Of a DNA stretch of 64,000 nucleotides, positions 42,180-50,688 are shown in pieces (position 1 is the first letter of the stretch; each line of letters starts with the position of its first letter). The DNA is from a virus. A model generated the notes under the pieces. It was not told the origin of the DNA, ran no database searches, and saw only the letters and a list, made by a program, of their open reading frames with translations. Made by a program: the position numbers and the translations under genes. The stretch is from IMG/VR virus record IMGVR_UViG_3300028840_005337, positions 1-64,000 of that record; one strand, given 5' to 3'.

Positions 42180-42543
42180 TGCGGTGAAGTACACCTTCAA
42201 GAACGGGGTCAAGCACGGCTCCGACGGAAGTACGGCGTACCCATCCAAATGCAAAGAGTCCACATCGTCGAACGGGCTGACCAAGTACCTGACGATCCTG
42301 TGGACCGATGACACACTCTCCTGCGACTGTCGCGGGTGGGCGATCCTCAAGAAGGATTCTGCTGGTAATCCCAAGCCCCGCACGTGCAAACACTGCAAGG
42401 CATCGGAGGCCAGCGACTACGACGACATGACCGCTGTCGATCAGTTCCAGCCGGGCACGGCCAACGCGCCGCGCAGCACGCAGCTGGATCTCAGTGACGA
42501 GCGTCAATGGCGGGGCATTCGTTTCCGCAATACCGAAGACTAG
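42007..42543 (+). CDS. SWIM-type zinc-finger protein with basic N-terminus and RGIRFR tag
   Basis: A 178-residue protein, with AGGGAGACAGGCG before ATG 42007. N-terminal ~55 residues are Lys/Arg-rich (KKKRPAPKK, KKKVAKKKVKKKAK), suited to nucleic acid binding. Residues ~95-130: strand YLTILWTDDT, then LSCDCRGWAIL...RTCKHCKAS, a CxC-x(n)-CxHC arrangement like SWIM domains, which bind DNA or proteins. Ends SDERQWRGIRFRNTED, the shared C-terminal tag. Encoded in the Ycf46-like operon. Confidence 0.75.
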   Translation: MAKATKKKAPVKRTGKKKRPAPKKVQIKKKAKVKMTRLKKKVAKKKVKKKAKMPTRSSAVKYTFKNGVKHGSDGSTAYPSKCKESTSSNGLTKYLTILWTDDTLSCDCRGWAILKKDSAGNPKPRTCKHCKASEASDYDDMTAVDQFQPGTANAPRSTQLDLSDERQWRGIRFRNTED

Positions 42544-42631
42544 CACCAACCCAGTCGATTGAATTTGGACCTGCTGTCGAAGCCACGTTGGCCAGACGGC
42601 GGTCCTTCCGTCAATCGACAGGAGGTGCTTC

Positions 42632-43327
42632 GTGCTTCAGCCCGGTAACTCTAAACTGGGTAACATTCATACATTCAGTCTCCCACCGTGCATCACTTGC
42701 CCTGGTGAGACAGAAGTGTGTGCTGCAAACTGCTACGGAAAGAAAGGTCACTTCCGCCGCTCCAACGTGAAGAGCAGCCACGCTGCGAACCACAAGGCGG
42801 TGAAGAAGGACAATTTCGTAAGCAAGATGGTGGATGAAATCCAGCGGAAGAACGTCAAGACGCTGCGGATCCACGTCACGGGCGACTTCTTTGACGCCCC
42901 ATACATCCGCAAGTGGATTGCCGTTGCCGAACAGTGCCCGGACGTGACGTTCTACGCGTACACCCGGTCCTGGCGCATCAAGCGATTGATGCCCGCACTG
43001 ACCGATTTCAACGCGCTGCCCAACACCAAGTTGTGGTGGTCGGTTGATGAGGACACCCACGAGATCGACGGCAAGCCGCCGACCCTCAAGGGCGTTCGGT
43101 CCGCCTACATGCAGACCTCTGACGACGAAGTTGTCCCTGCCTACTGCGACATGGTGCTGCGTACCAAGCGCGCCACGCTCGTACGGTTCACCAGCGGCCG
43201 CCTCGTGTGCCCTGGCGAGAACGGGATGACGTACAAAAGAAAAATGACGTGCGAGCGCTGCCGCATTTGTCAGACTGACAAGAAGGTGCCCCGCAAGGCT
43301 CGCACCCGGAAAAAGGTGAATGCCTAG
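42632..43327 (+). CDS. gp88-family Cys-rich protein (copy 1)
   Basis: A 231-residue product starting at GTG 42632, with AGGAGG upstream. N-terminal KLGNIHTFSLPPCITCPG, then CAANCYGKKG, is the signature of the mycobacteriophage gp88-like family. The middle has a TIM-barrel-like alternation (LRIHVTGDFFDAPYIRKW, FYAYTRSW). The C-terminal CERCRIC plus the earlier CPG may bind zinc or an Fe-S cluster. A paralogue lies at 53866. Family function is unknown. Confidence 0.78.
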   Translation: MLQPGNSKLGNIHTFSLPPCITCPGETEVCAANCYGKKGHFRRSNVKSSHAANHKAVKKDNFVSKMVDEIQRKNVKTLRIHVTGDFFDAPYIRKWIAVAEQCPDVTFYAYTRSWRIKRLMPALTDFNALPNTKLWWSVDEDTHEIDGKPPTLKGVRSAYMQTSDDEVVPAYCDMVLRTKRATLVRFTSGRLVCPGENGMTYKRKMTCERCRICQTDKKVPRKARTRKKVNA

Positions 43328-44111
43328 AAGACCACGCGACCTCCGAAAGGAGCCGCATTGGGAAGAGCATATCGGTGATTACTTCGGTAACGTCGAAGGA
43401 TGGGTCGCAGAAAATACCCTCCAACGCTGGGCACAGACCAGCGGCTCCTTCCCGATCCGGCCCTATCTCGGAAGCATAATCGCTATCTCACCGGAAAAGA
43501 AAGAGTACATCAACGGCGCCGCCTTTTGGCGCCACGACATCATCGCCGATGCGTGGCGCGGCCCTTTCAATATGGGCGGCGCGTTGATGCTACTCACAGC
43601 AGATCCGGGAACACTGTCCGGCCGAGTAAAAGATAACAACATAATCGGCCGGTGGTACGGCAATCGTGTGACGACCGCCTGGCGGTACACGAAATTGCAA
43701 CCCCGCAACGGCGAGCACTCCAACGACTGGCTCGACGCCGTGCGTAACAACCACAAGGACATCAGTTGGGATGTCAAAATGTTCATGAACGTACAGCTTA
43801 CGGGCTTGACGCCGTACGCCAAGACGCCGAATGACTTCCGCAGGATCATCAACGCGATGTTCCAGCCGCTCATCACGGATTACACGTGGATGGACGACGG
43901 TCATCTATGGGCGCTGCGGGATGCGTGTGAACAGATGCCGAAAGGCACATGGAAAAAGATGCGTGAATGGCTACTACGCCAGAAGCTATCTGACGAGGCG
44001 CGACTGGCGCTCGGTGGTCGGCCCGGCCGGCTCGCCGAAAATCAAACGCCAGCGGAGAATCGTAAGTTTCGCAAGGTCAACATCGAACGAACGGAAGGAA
44101 CTTCGGAATGA
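43320..44111 (+). CDS. Protein of unknown function
   Basis: A 263-residue protein starting ATG 43320, overlapping the gp88-like stop by 8 bp. Trp-rich (seen throughout), with VKDNNIIGRWYGNRVTTAWRY and a C-terminal basic helix. The end ENRKFRKVNIERTEGTSE distantly recalls the RG-x-R tag of neighbours but lacks the RG. No recognised domain. Confidence 0.68.
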   Translation: MPRRPRDLRKEPHWEEHIGDYFGNVEGWVAENTLQRWAQTSGSFPIRPYLGSIIAISPEKKEYINGAAFWRHDIIADAWRGPFNMGGALMLLTADPGTLSGRVKDNNIIGRWYGNRVTTAWRYTKLQPRNGEHSNDWLDAVRNNHKDISWDVKMFMNVQLTGLTPYAKTPNDFRRIINAMFQPLITDYTWMDDGHLWALRDACEQMPKGTWKKMREWLLRQKLSDEARLALGGRPGRLAENQTPAENRKFRKVNIERTEGTSE

Positions 44112-44329
44112 CGCAGATCGTATTCAGCGTCATCTGCATGGTCTCGATTGCGCTGTGGCTGCTGCTGGTCGTAAGCGTTGCGATCGCAGCGGAGACGCTC
44201 AAGAAGGTCTCGGATGACTTCAGCAGAATTCGGACCGCGGAACGGATGAAGGTGTGTCTCACGAGGCTATGTATGCCCGTGACGTTTGCTATTCTTTTGG
44301 TCTGGGCATTGTTATGTCCATACCTATAA
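44108..44329 (+). CDS. Small two-helix membrane protein
   Basis: A 73-residue protein (ATGA overlap with the previous stop). Two hydrophobic helices, residues ~3-27 (FSVICMVSIALWLLLVVSV) and ~53-72 (LCMPVTFAILLVWALLCPY), with a charged loop between. Could be a holin-like or envelope-associated protein, but no lysis neighbours are visible. Confidence 0.65.
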   Translation: MTQIVFSVICMVSIALWLLLVVSVAIAAETLKKVSDDFSRIRTAERMKVCLTRLCMPVTFAILLVWALLCPYL

Positions 44330-44365
44330 ACCGGCGGATCATCCGCCCAAACAAGGAGCTGTGCT

Positions 44366-45250
44366 ATGCTCGATGATGCGATTGCTCACTATGCTGAGCA
44401 CGTGAAACCGGAGGCCAGTAGGGCTGGTTGGATTCAGCACTGCAAGCAGGCCGTTGATTCGGTGCGCAACCACGCGGCGATCGACTCGAAGTTGTTCGTC
44501 AACTACGTGGTCGAAGTGCCGAGCGGGCGTCAGATCATGGACATCGTGAAGCCGGAAGACGGCGAGAAGCCGACCGACATGATGATCTATGATACGGACT
44601 CCAAGAGCTTCACCCGCTGCCGCGCCCGCAAGATGCGCAGCCGGTTCATGCTCAAGGTCCACGCCAAGGACATGATTTCCAGTCCCCGCGGCGTTGCCGT
44701 GGCGCTGGTCGAACGCGGTAGCAACGCGTTGTTCGTCGGCGGTAGTTTCTGCAACTACCTCGACACCTGGAACCGCCACGTCGGTCTCTGGCTGGCGATC
44801 CAGAACATGCAGCCTGTCCCGTGGCAGCTGGCACATCAGATGAAGGCGCTCCCGCTCGACACCGAGCTGGCCCACCTGCTGATGAGCAAGCACAGCACGG
44901 AGAAGCTGAAGGAGAAGGTCCCGCCTCCGTGGGACTTCGTCATCCAGGAGGGACGCACGTGTGCCCACACGGAGTTCCACTGGTTCGAAGCGGATAAGAA
45001 ACCGTTTACGAGGATCATTCAGGGACGGCGAAAGGTGTGCTGTCCCATCTGCGAGAAACCGCTTAGCCGCCCCGTATTTCCGCCGACCACCAGGACTGCG
45101 ATCATCACGACGATCCAACTGGCGACTCGGTGCTGGGACAGACGGTTCGGTGACAAGGAGTCCACGACGAATGTCAGCAACAACCTTTCCGAGAACGGGT
45201 CGCCATCAAAAATGGTTGCCGGAACCCCTATTACAGAGCAGCGGGGGTGA
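44366..45250 (+). CDS. Protein of unknown function with Cys cluster
   Basis: A 294-residue protein with AAGGAGCTG before ATG 44366. The first ~195 residues look like a folded alpha/beta domain. It then has GRTCAHTEFHWF and KVCCPICEKPLSRP (~200-235), a zinc ribbon. The last ~50 residues are low-complexity and overlap the Asp-rich gene by 80 bp in another frame. No recognised family. Confidence 0.66.
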   Translation: MLDDAIAHYAEHVKPEASRAGWIQHCKQAVDSVRNHAAIDSKLFVNYVVEVPSGRQIMDIVKPEDGEKPTDMMIYDTDSKSFTRCRARKMRSRFMLKVHAKDMISSPRGVAVALVERGSNALFVGGSFCNYLDTWNRHVGLWLAIQNMQPVPWQLAHQMKALPLDTELAHLLMSKHSTEKLKEKVPPPWDFVIQEGRTCAHTEFHWFEADKKPFTRIIQGRRKVCCPICEKPLSRPVFPPTTRTAIITTIQLATRCWDRRFGDKESTTNVSNNLSENGSPSKMVAGTPITEQRG

Positions 45251-45428
45251 CGAGTACGACGACGAAGACGAAGACTTCGACGACGACTACGACGACTACG
45301 ACGATGACGACGACTACGACGACGATGATGAAGACGAAGACGACGATTTCGACGACGACTTCGACGACGACTATGAAGACGAAGAAGACGACGAATGGAA
45401 CGACTTCGACGACGATGAGGAGGACTGA
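45171..45428 (+). CDS. Small protein with extreme poly-Asp/Glu tail
   Basis: Start placed at ATG 45171, with AAGGAG 10 nt upstream; 85 residues. The first ~27 residues are basic. The remaining ~58 are almost only D, E, Y and F (for example DDDDDYDDDDEDEDDD), encoded by tandem GAC/GAT/GAA codons. Such acidic tails can mimic DNA or bind basic proteins. The gene starts inside the upstream gene, and its stop overlaps the next ATG (TGATG). Confidence 0.65.
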   Translation: MSATTFPRTGRHQKWLPEPLLQSSGGDEYDDEDEDFDDDYDDYDDDDDYDDDDEDEDDDFDDDFDDDYEDEEDDEWNDFDDDEED

Positions 45429-45709
45429 TGGCCTCCCTCACCCCGCTCGAGTTGTGCGTCGCAGTATTCGTGATCGTGTCAGGCGTCGCGAGCTGGTTTC
45501 TATTGGGTCTCTACGATCGGTGCACTAGTTCACACCATCCCAGAGGCTCCCCGGACGAGGATTATGCTGCGCGGCGAGCCGCGCTTGCTCGTCGGGAGAA
45601 ATTGCTCGCCCGAAAGACGCCGACTTCACAGCAAAAGGCTCAACCCCTGAAGCAGCCGCAACCTCATCAAAAAGCTCGATGTCGCCCCGCGGCAACGTCG
45701 GAACGATAG
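45428..45709 (+). CDS. Small membrane protein overlapping a convergent gene
   Basis: A 93-residue frame with GAGGAGGACTG before ATG 45428. One membrane helix (~8-28, LCVAVFVIVSGVASWFLLGL), then a basic, helical tail (DEDYAARRAALARREKLLARK). The 3' 185 bp lie antisense to the 3' end of the minus-strand gene 45525-46742. The N-terminal part with its ribosome site looks genuine; the true stop could be as given. Confidence 0.55.
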   Translation: MASLTPLELCVAVFVIVSGVASWFLLGLYDRCTSSHHPRGSPDEDYAARRAALARREKLLARKTPTSQQKAQPLKQPQPHQKARCRPAATSER

Positions 45710-46742
45710 AGGCCAGCTTCTCGGTGTCGACCCACGCGCCTGCGGGCGCAACCTCGTCTGTGAAATCATCGCCAAGCGCGTCAGCGAGATCGTTGACAGG
45801 CAGACGCTGCAAGTCCGCCTTTTTGTAATAATTGCCGGAGAGCGGCGACCCCACCAGGTCGTCCGACAGTTCGGCAGCAAGTTTCTCGGTGACGGCGAAC
45901 AGCTCCTCGGGTCGCTGGATGACATTGTCATACCGGCGGTTGAGGCCAGTCTCACGATCGAATTGGTCCACGACCGCTGCGATCTTTGTGAGAACGCTGT
46001 AGTGCCGGATACTATCCGAGGATTCCTCACACAGCCGGGCGAGCTTTTCCAACTCCTGTTGCAGCTCGCTCGGCTGGTGTGTATTCCCTGCGGCTTTGAT
46101 GCGGGTGCGGATGATCTCCGCAGCCTGCTTACCCGAACACACACCGAGGCCCGCCATTTTCTCCAGCATGTCGATGTGCTCCGGCAGGTCCGCGCCGAAT
46201 GCAGCACGTTTCTGGAGTATCTTCGTCGCGAACTTGTTCCGATCCGCATACGGAAGCTGGTCGCGATACTCGGCGAGCCAATCTGCCGCGGCCTTGACCT
46301 CACCGATGTTGCGCATCGGGTAGTGCCGTTCACGCTGTCCCTGACCGTCATCGAAAACGACCGCGAAATCCGAATCCGGAAGTTCAGTCGAATCGTAGCG
46401 TCGGGCCGCGGCAACCTTTTCTTTCATCTCGGTCACCTGATCGGCCACGCCATGGAACTGGGCGGCATGCATCAGACGGCTCTCGACCAGATCGGCCTGC
46501 CCGACACTCATCTCGGCCCGCTTCTCGTGGAAGAAGATCGAGGACATGACCGTGGCTGCGCCGGTATGGCAGGGATAGCGCCGACGAGAGAGGTCGGCGT
46601 ACTGATGGGGGGCGACGTCGTCATCTCCGCAGATGTCACGTTGGCTCGCGGACTTGACAAAGGCTGGCAACGGATAGATGGAGTTGATACGATGAATCTC
46701 CTGTCCGTTGAGGTCTTCTGTTTGATCCATTACGCTGGACAT
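45525..46742 (-). CDS. Minus-strand protein of unknown function (possible head-region domain)
   Basis: A 405-residue protein transcribed leftward from ATG 46742, with AGGGA at the right distance. Residues ~105-185 contain DSDFAVVFDDGQGQRERHYP, followed by VKAAADWL, R-N-K-F-A-T-K-I-L and FGADLPE. This resembles a small domain I associate with phage head or structural proteins ('DFA...R-x-YP...V..A...'). The rest is helical, acidic. It is divergent to the primase-like gene with only 26 bp between starts. Confidence 0.72.
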   Translation of the reverse strand: MSSVMDQTEDLNGQEIHRINSIYPLPAFVKSASQRDICGDDDVAPHQYADLSRRRYPCHTGAATVMSSIFFHEKRAEMSVGQADLVESRLMHAAQFHGVADQVTEMKEKVAAARRYDSTELPDSDFAVVFDDGQGQRERHYPMRNIGEVKAAADWLAEYRDQLPYADRNKFATKILQKRAAFGADLPEHIDMLEKMAGLGVCSGKQAAEIIRTRIKAAGNTHQPSELQQELEKLARLCEESSDSIRHYSVLTKIAAVVDQFDRETGLNRRYDNVIQRPEELFAVTEKLAAELSDDLVGSPLSGNYYKKADLQRLPVNDLADALGDDFTDEVAPAGAWVDTEKLASIVPTLPRGDIELFDEVAAASGVEPFAVKSASFGRAISPDEQARLAAQHNPRPGSLWDGVN

Positions 46743-46768
46743 GGTTTGTTCCCTGTTTCGAGGTCTAC

Positions 46769-49570
46769 ATGTTAAGACGCCGGTCGATCAACGCGCATAT
46801 CGGATGGCACCAGGTGCTGCCATTGCTAGGAATCAAGGCCGCCTCCACGTCCATCCCGCTGATGGTGCCCTGCCCGATGTGCAGGAAACCCCGCCTGACT
46901 ATCTACAATGATAGCAAGTTCGGCGGGAATTGGCACTACTGCCCTGACTGCCATTCCTCTGGAGATATGATAGAACTGGCAGCAAAAACGTGGAAGATCA
47001 GTTTGGAGGACACAATCCGGCGATTGGTCGCCTCCGGGCTCCCATTCCCGGCGGACGCCGTCACTCAGGAGGCAATCCGGCGCTACGAGCAGGGCTACGT
47101 GGCCGAACAAACGCACATTCGCCGGCTGCGCGAGGACAGCCGCCGGCTGATGGCCGACGGGGACGTCCAGCTCGAGCGCGTCCTCCAGCAGATGGGCCTC
47201 CCGCAGGACCACCAGCGGGCCTACTGGCGGAAGCGCATGGGGCGCTTCATCGGCGGGGCCGACAAGCTCCGCTGCATCCAGGGGTTCTACCCGCACGCCG
47301 GTCCGCGCAAAGAGAACTCTGTGGGCCGCAACGAGCACGCGAACATGTTCCGCGGCAAGGGCTGGAACGATATGCTCGTGGTGCCCTTCCACGATCTGCC
47401 CGAGCGCTGTGCCGGTGTGCTGTTCATCGGCCGCCACGCCGAGCGAGACAAAGACTACACGTTCCGGCTGGTCGACTCCAAGCTGGCGCCGCACGGGGCT
47501 GCCGCAGCTGTGGCGGAGATCGGCGTGTGCATGGCGGACGTGCTGAACGGCCCGACGTCCCATGCGCAGCTCTTCAAAAATCAGGTGTTCGTGATCCCCG
47601 ATCCGGCCACGGCGCTCAAGCTGCAGGCCCGGCACATGAAGGACGCGGACCTCCCGCTGCCGATCGTGGGCACGTACAACGCGCTGGTCCGCCGGCAGAC
47701 CCGTAAATGGGAGCTGCGCACGTACGACTTCTGGCGTACCCGACCGGACAAACGATTCATCTTCTGGGACAAGGTGCTGTCGGCCAACCTGTTCAACATG
47801 GCGGCGCGTGCCGATGGGCTTGTGAGCATCGTCCCTGCTGCGCAATACACGTGGCGGCGGCCGCCGCACATGTGGCTGCGAGACATGCAGCGCCGGGCGC
47901 GACCCTGGGCAGAGGCGCTAGAGGCGCATCTACGCGTAATCCCGGAGGACGCGGCTGCGACGCTGCTGCAAAACATCGACATCCCTCCCGACATGTTGAT
48001 GCAATTCACGGATGGCTGCTGCGACGAGGTGCAGGAGCTGCTGGAGCGCCACCGAAAGGCGGCCACGCAGTTCCACAACACGACAGTCAGGGGCCAGGGC
48101 ATTGAAGAGATGAGCAATGGCTGGCACGTCGCCAAAACCGGCGAGTGTGTCTGTGACGCCATTCTCAGGGTGGAGAAGGTCATCTGCATCGAAGACGACG
48201 AGGACGCCGACCCCTACTATCAGGGGAGGATCATCTATGGTAATGAGCAGGTGGAATTCGTTGAGCCCATGAGCAAGATCGAGAGCGACCCAGGGACATG
48301 GCTCAAGAAGAAGGTGCTGTCCAAGCTCGGCAAGATGGTCGTCATCAAGCGAGCATGGGCACCGCACATTTTCGATATTGCTCGTGGGCTACACACCCCC
48401 GAGGTCATCCGTGAAGACGGAAAGTTCGGCTGGAAGCCACGCGACAGCTGCTTCAGCCTCCCTAAGTTCGCCGTGCACGTCGGAGGTGAGGTGTGCGACG
48501 AGCCCGCTCATGTTGTCGACGCATGGGCACCAGGCCAGGATCTGGATGCGCCTACAGCGGTGATTCCCGATCTCTCTCCGCTGCTGGAGGACAGCCCAGC
48601 AAACGCTCTGGTGTGGGCAACCGCCGCCTGTATCGGAGCGAATATCTTGGCGCCTGCAGTAGGGCAGCACGTGACCGGTATAGGGCTCATCGGTCATGGT
48701 GCTGTGCTCTGCGGGAAAGAGACTGCAAGAACGTGCGGATGTTGTGAGTACAGTAGTGCGTCTGCGACGCCGGCGGGCATAGACAAATCTTTGGGAGTGA
48801 TAACTGATGTCACAGCCCGGCATCGCTGGCCGTTAATGGTGAACATGCAAAACCAAGCTCGTCGTGTCCAGGACGTCATGGCACACGGCGGCTACGAAGC
48901 AAACACCATCCTGTGCACCGATAAATGGCACGCCGACGTCTGGTCACTCGTTGGTTCGTGGCGGTTTATAAACGGACCCAAGGCCGTAGAGCCGGGGGCG
49001 CATGTGAGGCAGTTATTGCCGCGCGTGCTGCCTCTGTGGCTCAGGCGTATCAGCCAGCGCAAGTTCAAACTGGAATCACATGCGGACGAATACCTGATCC
49101 GCGTGATCGACGACATGGCGTCCATGATGCAAGAGCATGGGCCAGTCAAGGTGATCTACGAGGCTGGCAGCCGTGTAGATAACGTGGCGGAGCTACCCAA
49201 GAAGCCCGCGCAGAAGCTGGTAGCCCTGCTGCATGAGCAAATTTGTGACGGATACATTCGATTCGCACGCCCGGGCGACACGACCAAAGGGCGAGGCGCG
49301 ACGATCGTGCGGTGTGCGCCGAAAGACCGTGCGCCAGGCATTTTCATCCCTAGAGTTGCTATCACTGGCATCTGTGAGAAGCGTGGTGTGATGCCCCCCG
49401 ATCCGGCCAGGGTAAGCGACGCATTCAAAGCTGCCAATGCACTGGATGGCGAATGCGAGTATGATAATGAAAGGGGCTGGTTTATATCAGAGTCATGGTG
49501 GAACAAGCAGATCGACCGCTGCAACTCTAATCCTCAACACCGGTTAAAGGTAATAGGAGGTGACGAATGA
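46769..49570 (+). CDS. Zinc-finger primase-like replication protein
   Basis: A 933-residue protein. N-terminal CPMCRK...YCPDCHSSGDMIELAA (~35-65) is a CHC2-type primase zinc ribbon. The middle has a TOPRIM-like segment (VFVIPDPATALKLQARHM, ~270-290). Later, ~640-680, a Gly-rich loop GLIGHGAVLCGKETART stands where a helicase P-loop would be, but it does not match a good Walker A, so helicase activity is doubtful. A DNA primase or primase-derived protein is the best inference. Start ATG 46769. Confidence 0.68.
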   Translation: MLRRRSINAHIGWHQVLPLLGIKAASTSIPLMVPCPMCRKPRLTIYNDSKFGGNWHYCPDCHSSGDMIELAAKTWKISLEDTIRRLVASGLPFPADAVTQEAIRRYEQGYVAEQTHIRRLREDSRRLMADGDVQLERVLQQMGLPQDHQRAYWRKRMGRFIGGADKLRCIQGFYPHAGPRKENSVGRNEHANMFRGKGWNDMLVVPFHDLPERCAGVLFIGRHAERDKDYTFRLVDSKLAPHGAAAAVAEIGVCMADVLNGPTSHAQLFKNQVFVIPDPATALKLQARHMKDADLPLPIVGTYNALVRRQTRKWELRTYDFWRTRPDKRFIFWDKVLSANLFNMAARADGLVSIVPAAQYTWRRPPHMWLRDMQRRARPWAEALEAHLRVIPEDAAATLLQNIDIPPDMLMQFTDGCCDEVQELLERHRKAATQFHNTTVRGQGIEEMSNGWHVAKTGECVCDAILRVEKVICIEDDEDADPYYQGRIIYGNEQVEFVEPMSKIESDPGTWLKKKVLSKLGKMVVIKRAWAPHIFDIARGLHTPEVIREDGKFGWKPRDSCFSLPKFAVHVGGEVCDEPAHVVDAWAPGQDLDAPTAVIPDLSPLLEDSPANALVWATAACIGANILAPAVGQHVTGIGLIGHGAVLCGKETARTCGCCEYSSASATPAGIDKSLGVITDVTARHRWPLMVNMQNQARRVQDVMAHGGYEANTILCTDKWHADVWSLVGSWRFINGPKAVEPGAHVRQLLPRVLPLWLRRISQRKFKLESHADEYLIRVIDDMASMMQEHGPVKVIYEAGSRVDNVAELPKKPAQKLVALLHEQICDGYIRFARPGDTTKGRGATIVRCAPKDRAPGIFIPRVAITGICEKRGVMPPDPARVSDAFKAANALDGECEYDNERGWFISESWWNKQIDRCNSNPQHRLKVIGGDE

Positions 49571-49842
49571 AGGCCACCAAGATGCTGAGGACGTGCAAGC
49601 TCGTGCTCCAGGAACTGGAGGATCTCGAGGAGATGTTGCCCTTCATCCCGGGCGACCAGCGTGCGGATCAGTTCATCCACGAGAGCCGCGGAGCCGTGAC
49701 GGAGCTGCAGCTCATCGCAAAGTTCGAGACGGTGGACAACGTCACCTCCGAACAGGCCTTGCACATTCGGACGATCCAGGGCAGAATCAATAAGCTTAGG
49801 AACATGGTTCCTGAGGACATACGAAAAGAGTTCGGAGACTAG
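49567..49842 (+). CDS. Small helical protein
   Basis: A 91-residue protein with an ideal TAGGAGGTGACGA site and ATGA-type overlap with the primase-like gene. Helical, acidic, with RTCKLVLQELEDLEEMLPF and a C-terminal RINKLRNMVPEDIRKEFG. Probably translated with the primase-like gene and may assist it; no family recognised. Its TAG stop merges with the tRNA-like element that follows. Confidence 0.68.
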   Translation: MKATKMLRTCKLVLQELEDLEEMLPFIPGDQRADQFIHESRGAVTELQLIAKFETVDNVTSEQALHIRTIQGRINKLRNMVPEDIRKEFGD

Positions 49843-49921
49843 TGGTAGACGGAAATCTGCGGCGGGAATGGCTTTTAGGTCCAGTGCCCGCTTGCCGGCC
49901 GGTTCGACTCCGGTGACCACA
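49841..49921 (+). tRNA. tRNA-like element (degenerate)
   Basis: T-arm GCCGG-TTCGACT-CCGGT (49897-49913) is regular. The acceptor AGTGGTA/GACCACA has five central pairs but mismatched ends. No normal anticodon arm forms: the candidate loop around TTTTAGG has only three pairs. The region 8-48 is ~49 nt. It could be a decayed or non-decoding tRNA. Confidence 0.3.
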
Positions 49922-50340
49922 CGAACCACTGGGCAGGTCAGTATCTGGCTGGGGCTGTAGGTCTCGGCTAAGCGGGCGCAACTCCCGCCAGACGGTTCAA
50001 CAGTCGCTTGAGATACCCTCGGTAAACCGAGCGGCCGGGCCTATATGGTCGAGGGTACAGCGCTAGCCAGCTTCGACTGGGACTGTTGGTAGGACAGACG
50101 TAGGCGATAAACCGGTAGGCAGCCGCCGCGCTAAACGCGGGAGGGCACCGGGAACCGAATAAAACCTACGAGCGCCCTTTGGGTGAGGACAGTTAAAGCT
50201 ACTTATGCCTCGGCGGCGTGTGCTAAGGGAAAGCCCGCAAGGGTGCAGCATTAGTCGTAGCGCCGCAGCCCATTTTTGATATTGCTCATAACCACACATG
50301 GCGGGTATGATACGGAAAATCAACCGTATCGGAGCCCGCC
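49922..50340. other. Non-coding, hairpin-rich stretch upstream of HNH gene
   Basis: No credible ORF in ~420 bp. TACCCTCG (50014-50021) and CGAGGGTA (50050-50057) form a perfect 8-bp stem enclosing CGGT/ACCG. CCAG-CTTCGA-CTGG occurs near 50068. Possibly one large structured RNA. Confidence 0.4.
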
Positions 50341-50688
50341 ATGTCGCGTAATTCAGAGAAACGTCGCGCTAGCCAGCGGAAAGCGCAGAACAAATACTAC
50401 CAGAAGAACAAGGCCTACTACAGGCAGAAGACTAAAGAGCATAAGGCCCGGGTCAAACAGTGGGTCTTTGAGTACAAGCAGACGCATCCGTGTATTGAGT
50501 GCGGGGCCGACCACCCTGCGTACTTGGTATTTCATCATCGCGACCCTACGGCAAAAGATTTGGAAGTCGCGAACATGATCAGTCGCGGATGGGGCTTGCG
50601 CCGTATTGAGAAGGAGATCGAGAAGTGCGACGTGTTGTGTGCAAATTGCCATATGCTGTTGCACTGGGAAGAAAATGATGCGGGGTAG
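50341..50688 (+). CDS. HNH endonuclease (free-standing)
   Basis: A 115-residue protein. Basic helical N-terminus (~1-45, Lys/Gln/Tyr-rich), CIECGADH (~51), YLVFHHRDP (~61-69), then CDVLCANCHMLLHW (~94-108). This is the CxxC...HH...CxxCH HNH core. Paralogous in layout to the minus-strand gene 51211-51537. The last codons (DAG) and stop overlap the 5' end of the tRNA at 50679. Probably a mobile homing-type gene beside tRNAs. Confidence 0.85.
   Translation: MSRNSEKRRASQRKAQNKYYQKNKAYYRQKTKEHKARVKQWVFEYKQTHPCIECGADHPAYLVFHHRDPTAKDLEVANMISRGWGLRRIEKEIEKCDVLCANCHMLLHWEENDAG

Noticed and set aside
40953-42398. Long minus-strand frame (481 residues) opposite the tagged helical protein gene
   Set aside because: It is antisense to three plus-strand genes with good ribosome sites and recognisable features; its composition (Ser/Arg-rich) is that of a codon-bias shadow.
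45247-45420. Tandem GAC/GAT triplets considered as a CRISPR or satellite repeat
   Set aside because: No spacers; the triplets are codons of the acidic protein.
45019-45441. Arg-rich minus-strand frame opposite the Asp-rich gene
   Set aside because: It is the complement of GAC/GAT repeats; Arg/Ser repeats arise automatically.
49841-49921. Possible suppressor tRNA with TTA anticodon
   Set aside because: The anticodon stem has only three pairs with a mismatch next to the loop and the acceptor ends are unpaired, so reading an anticodon is not justified.
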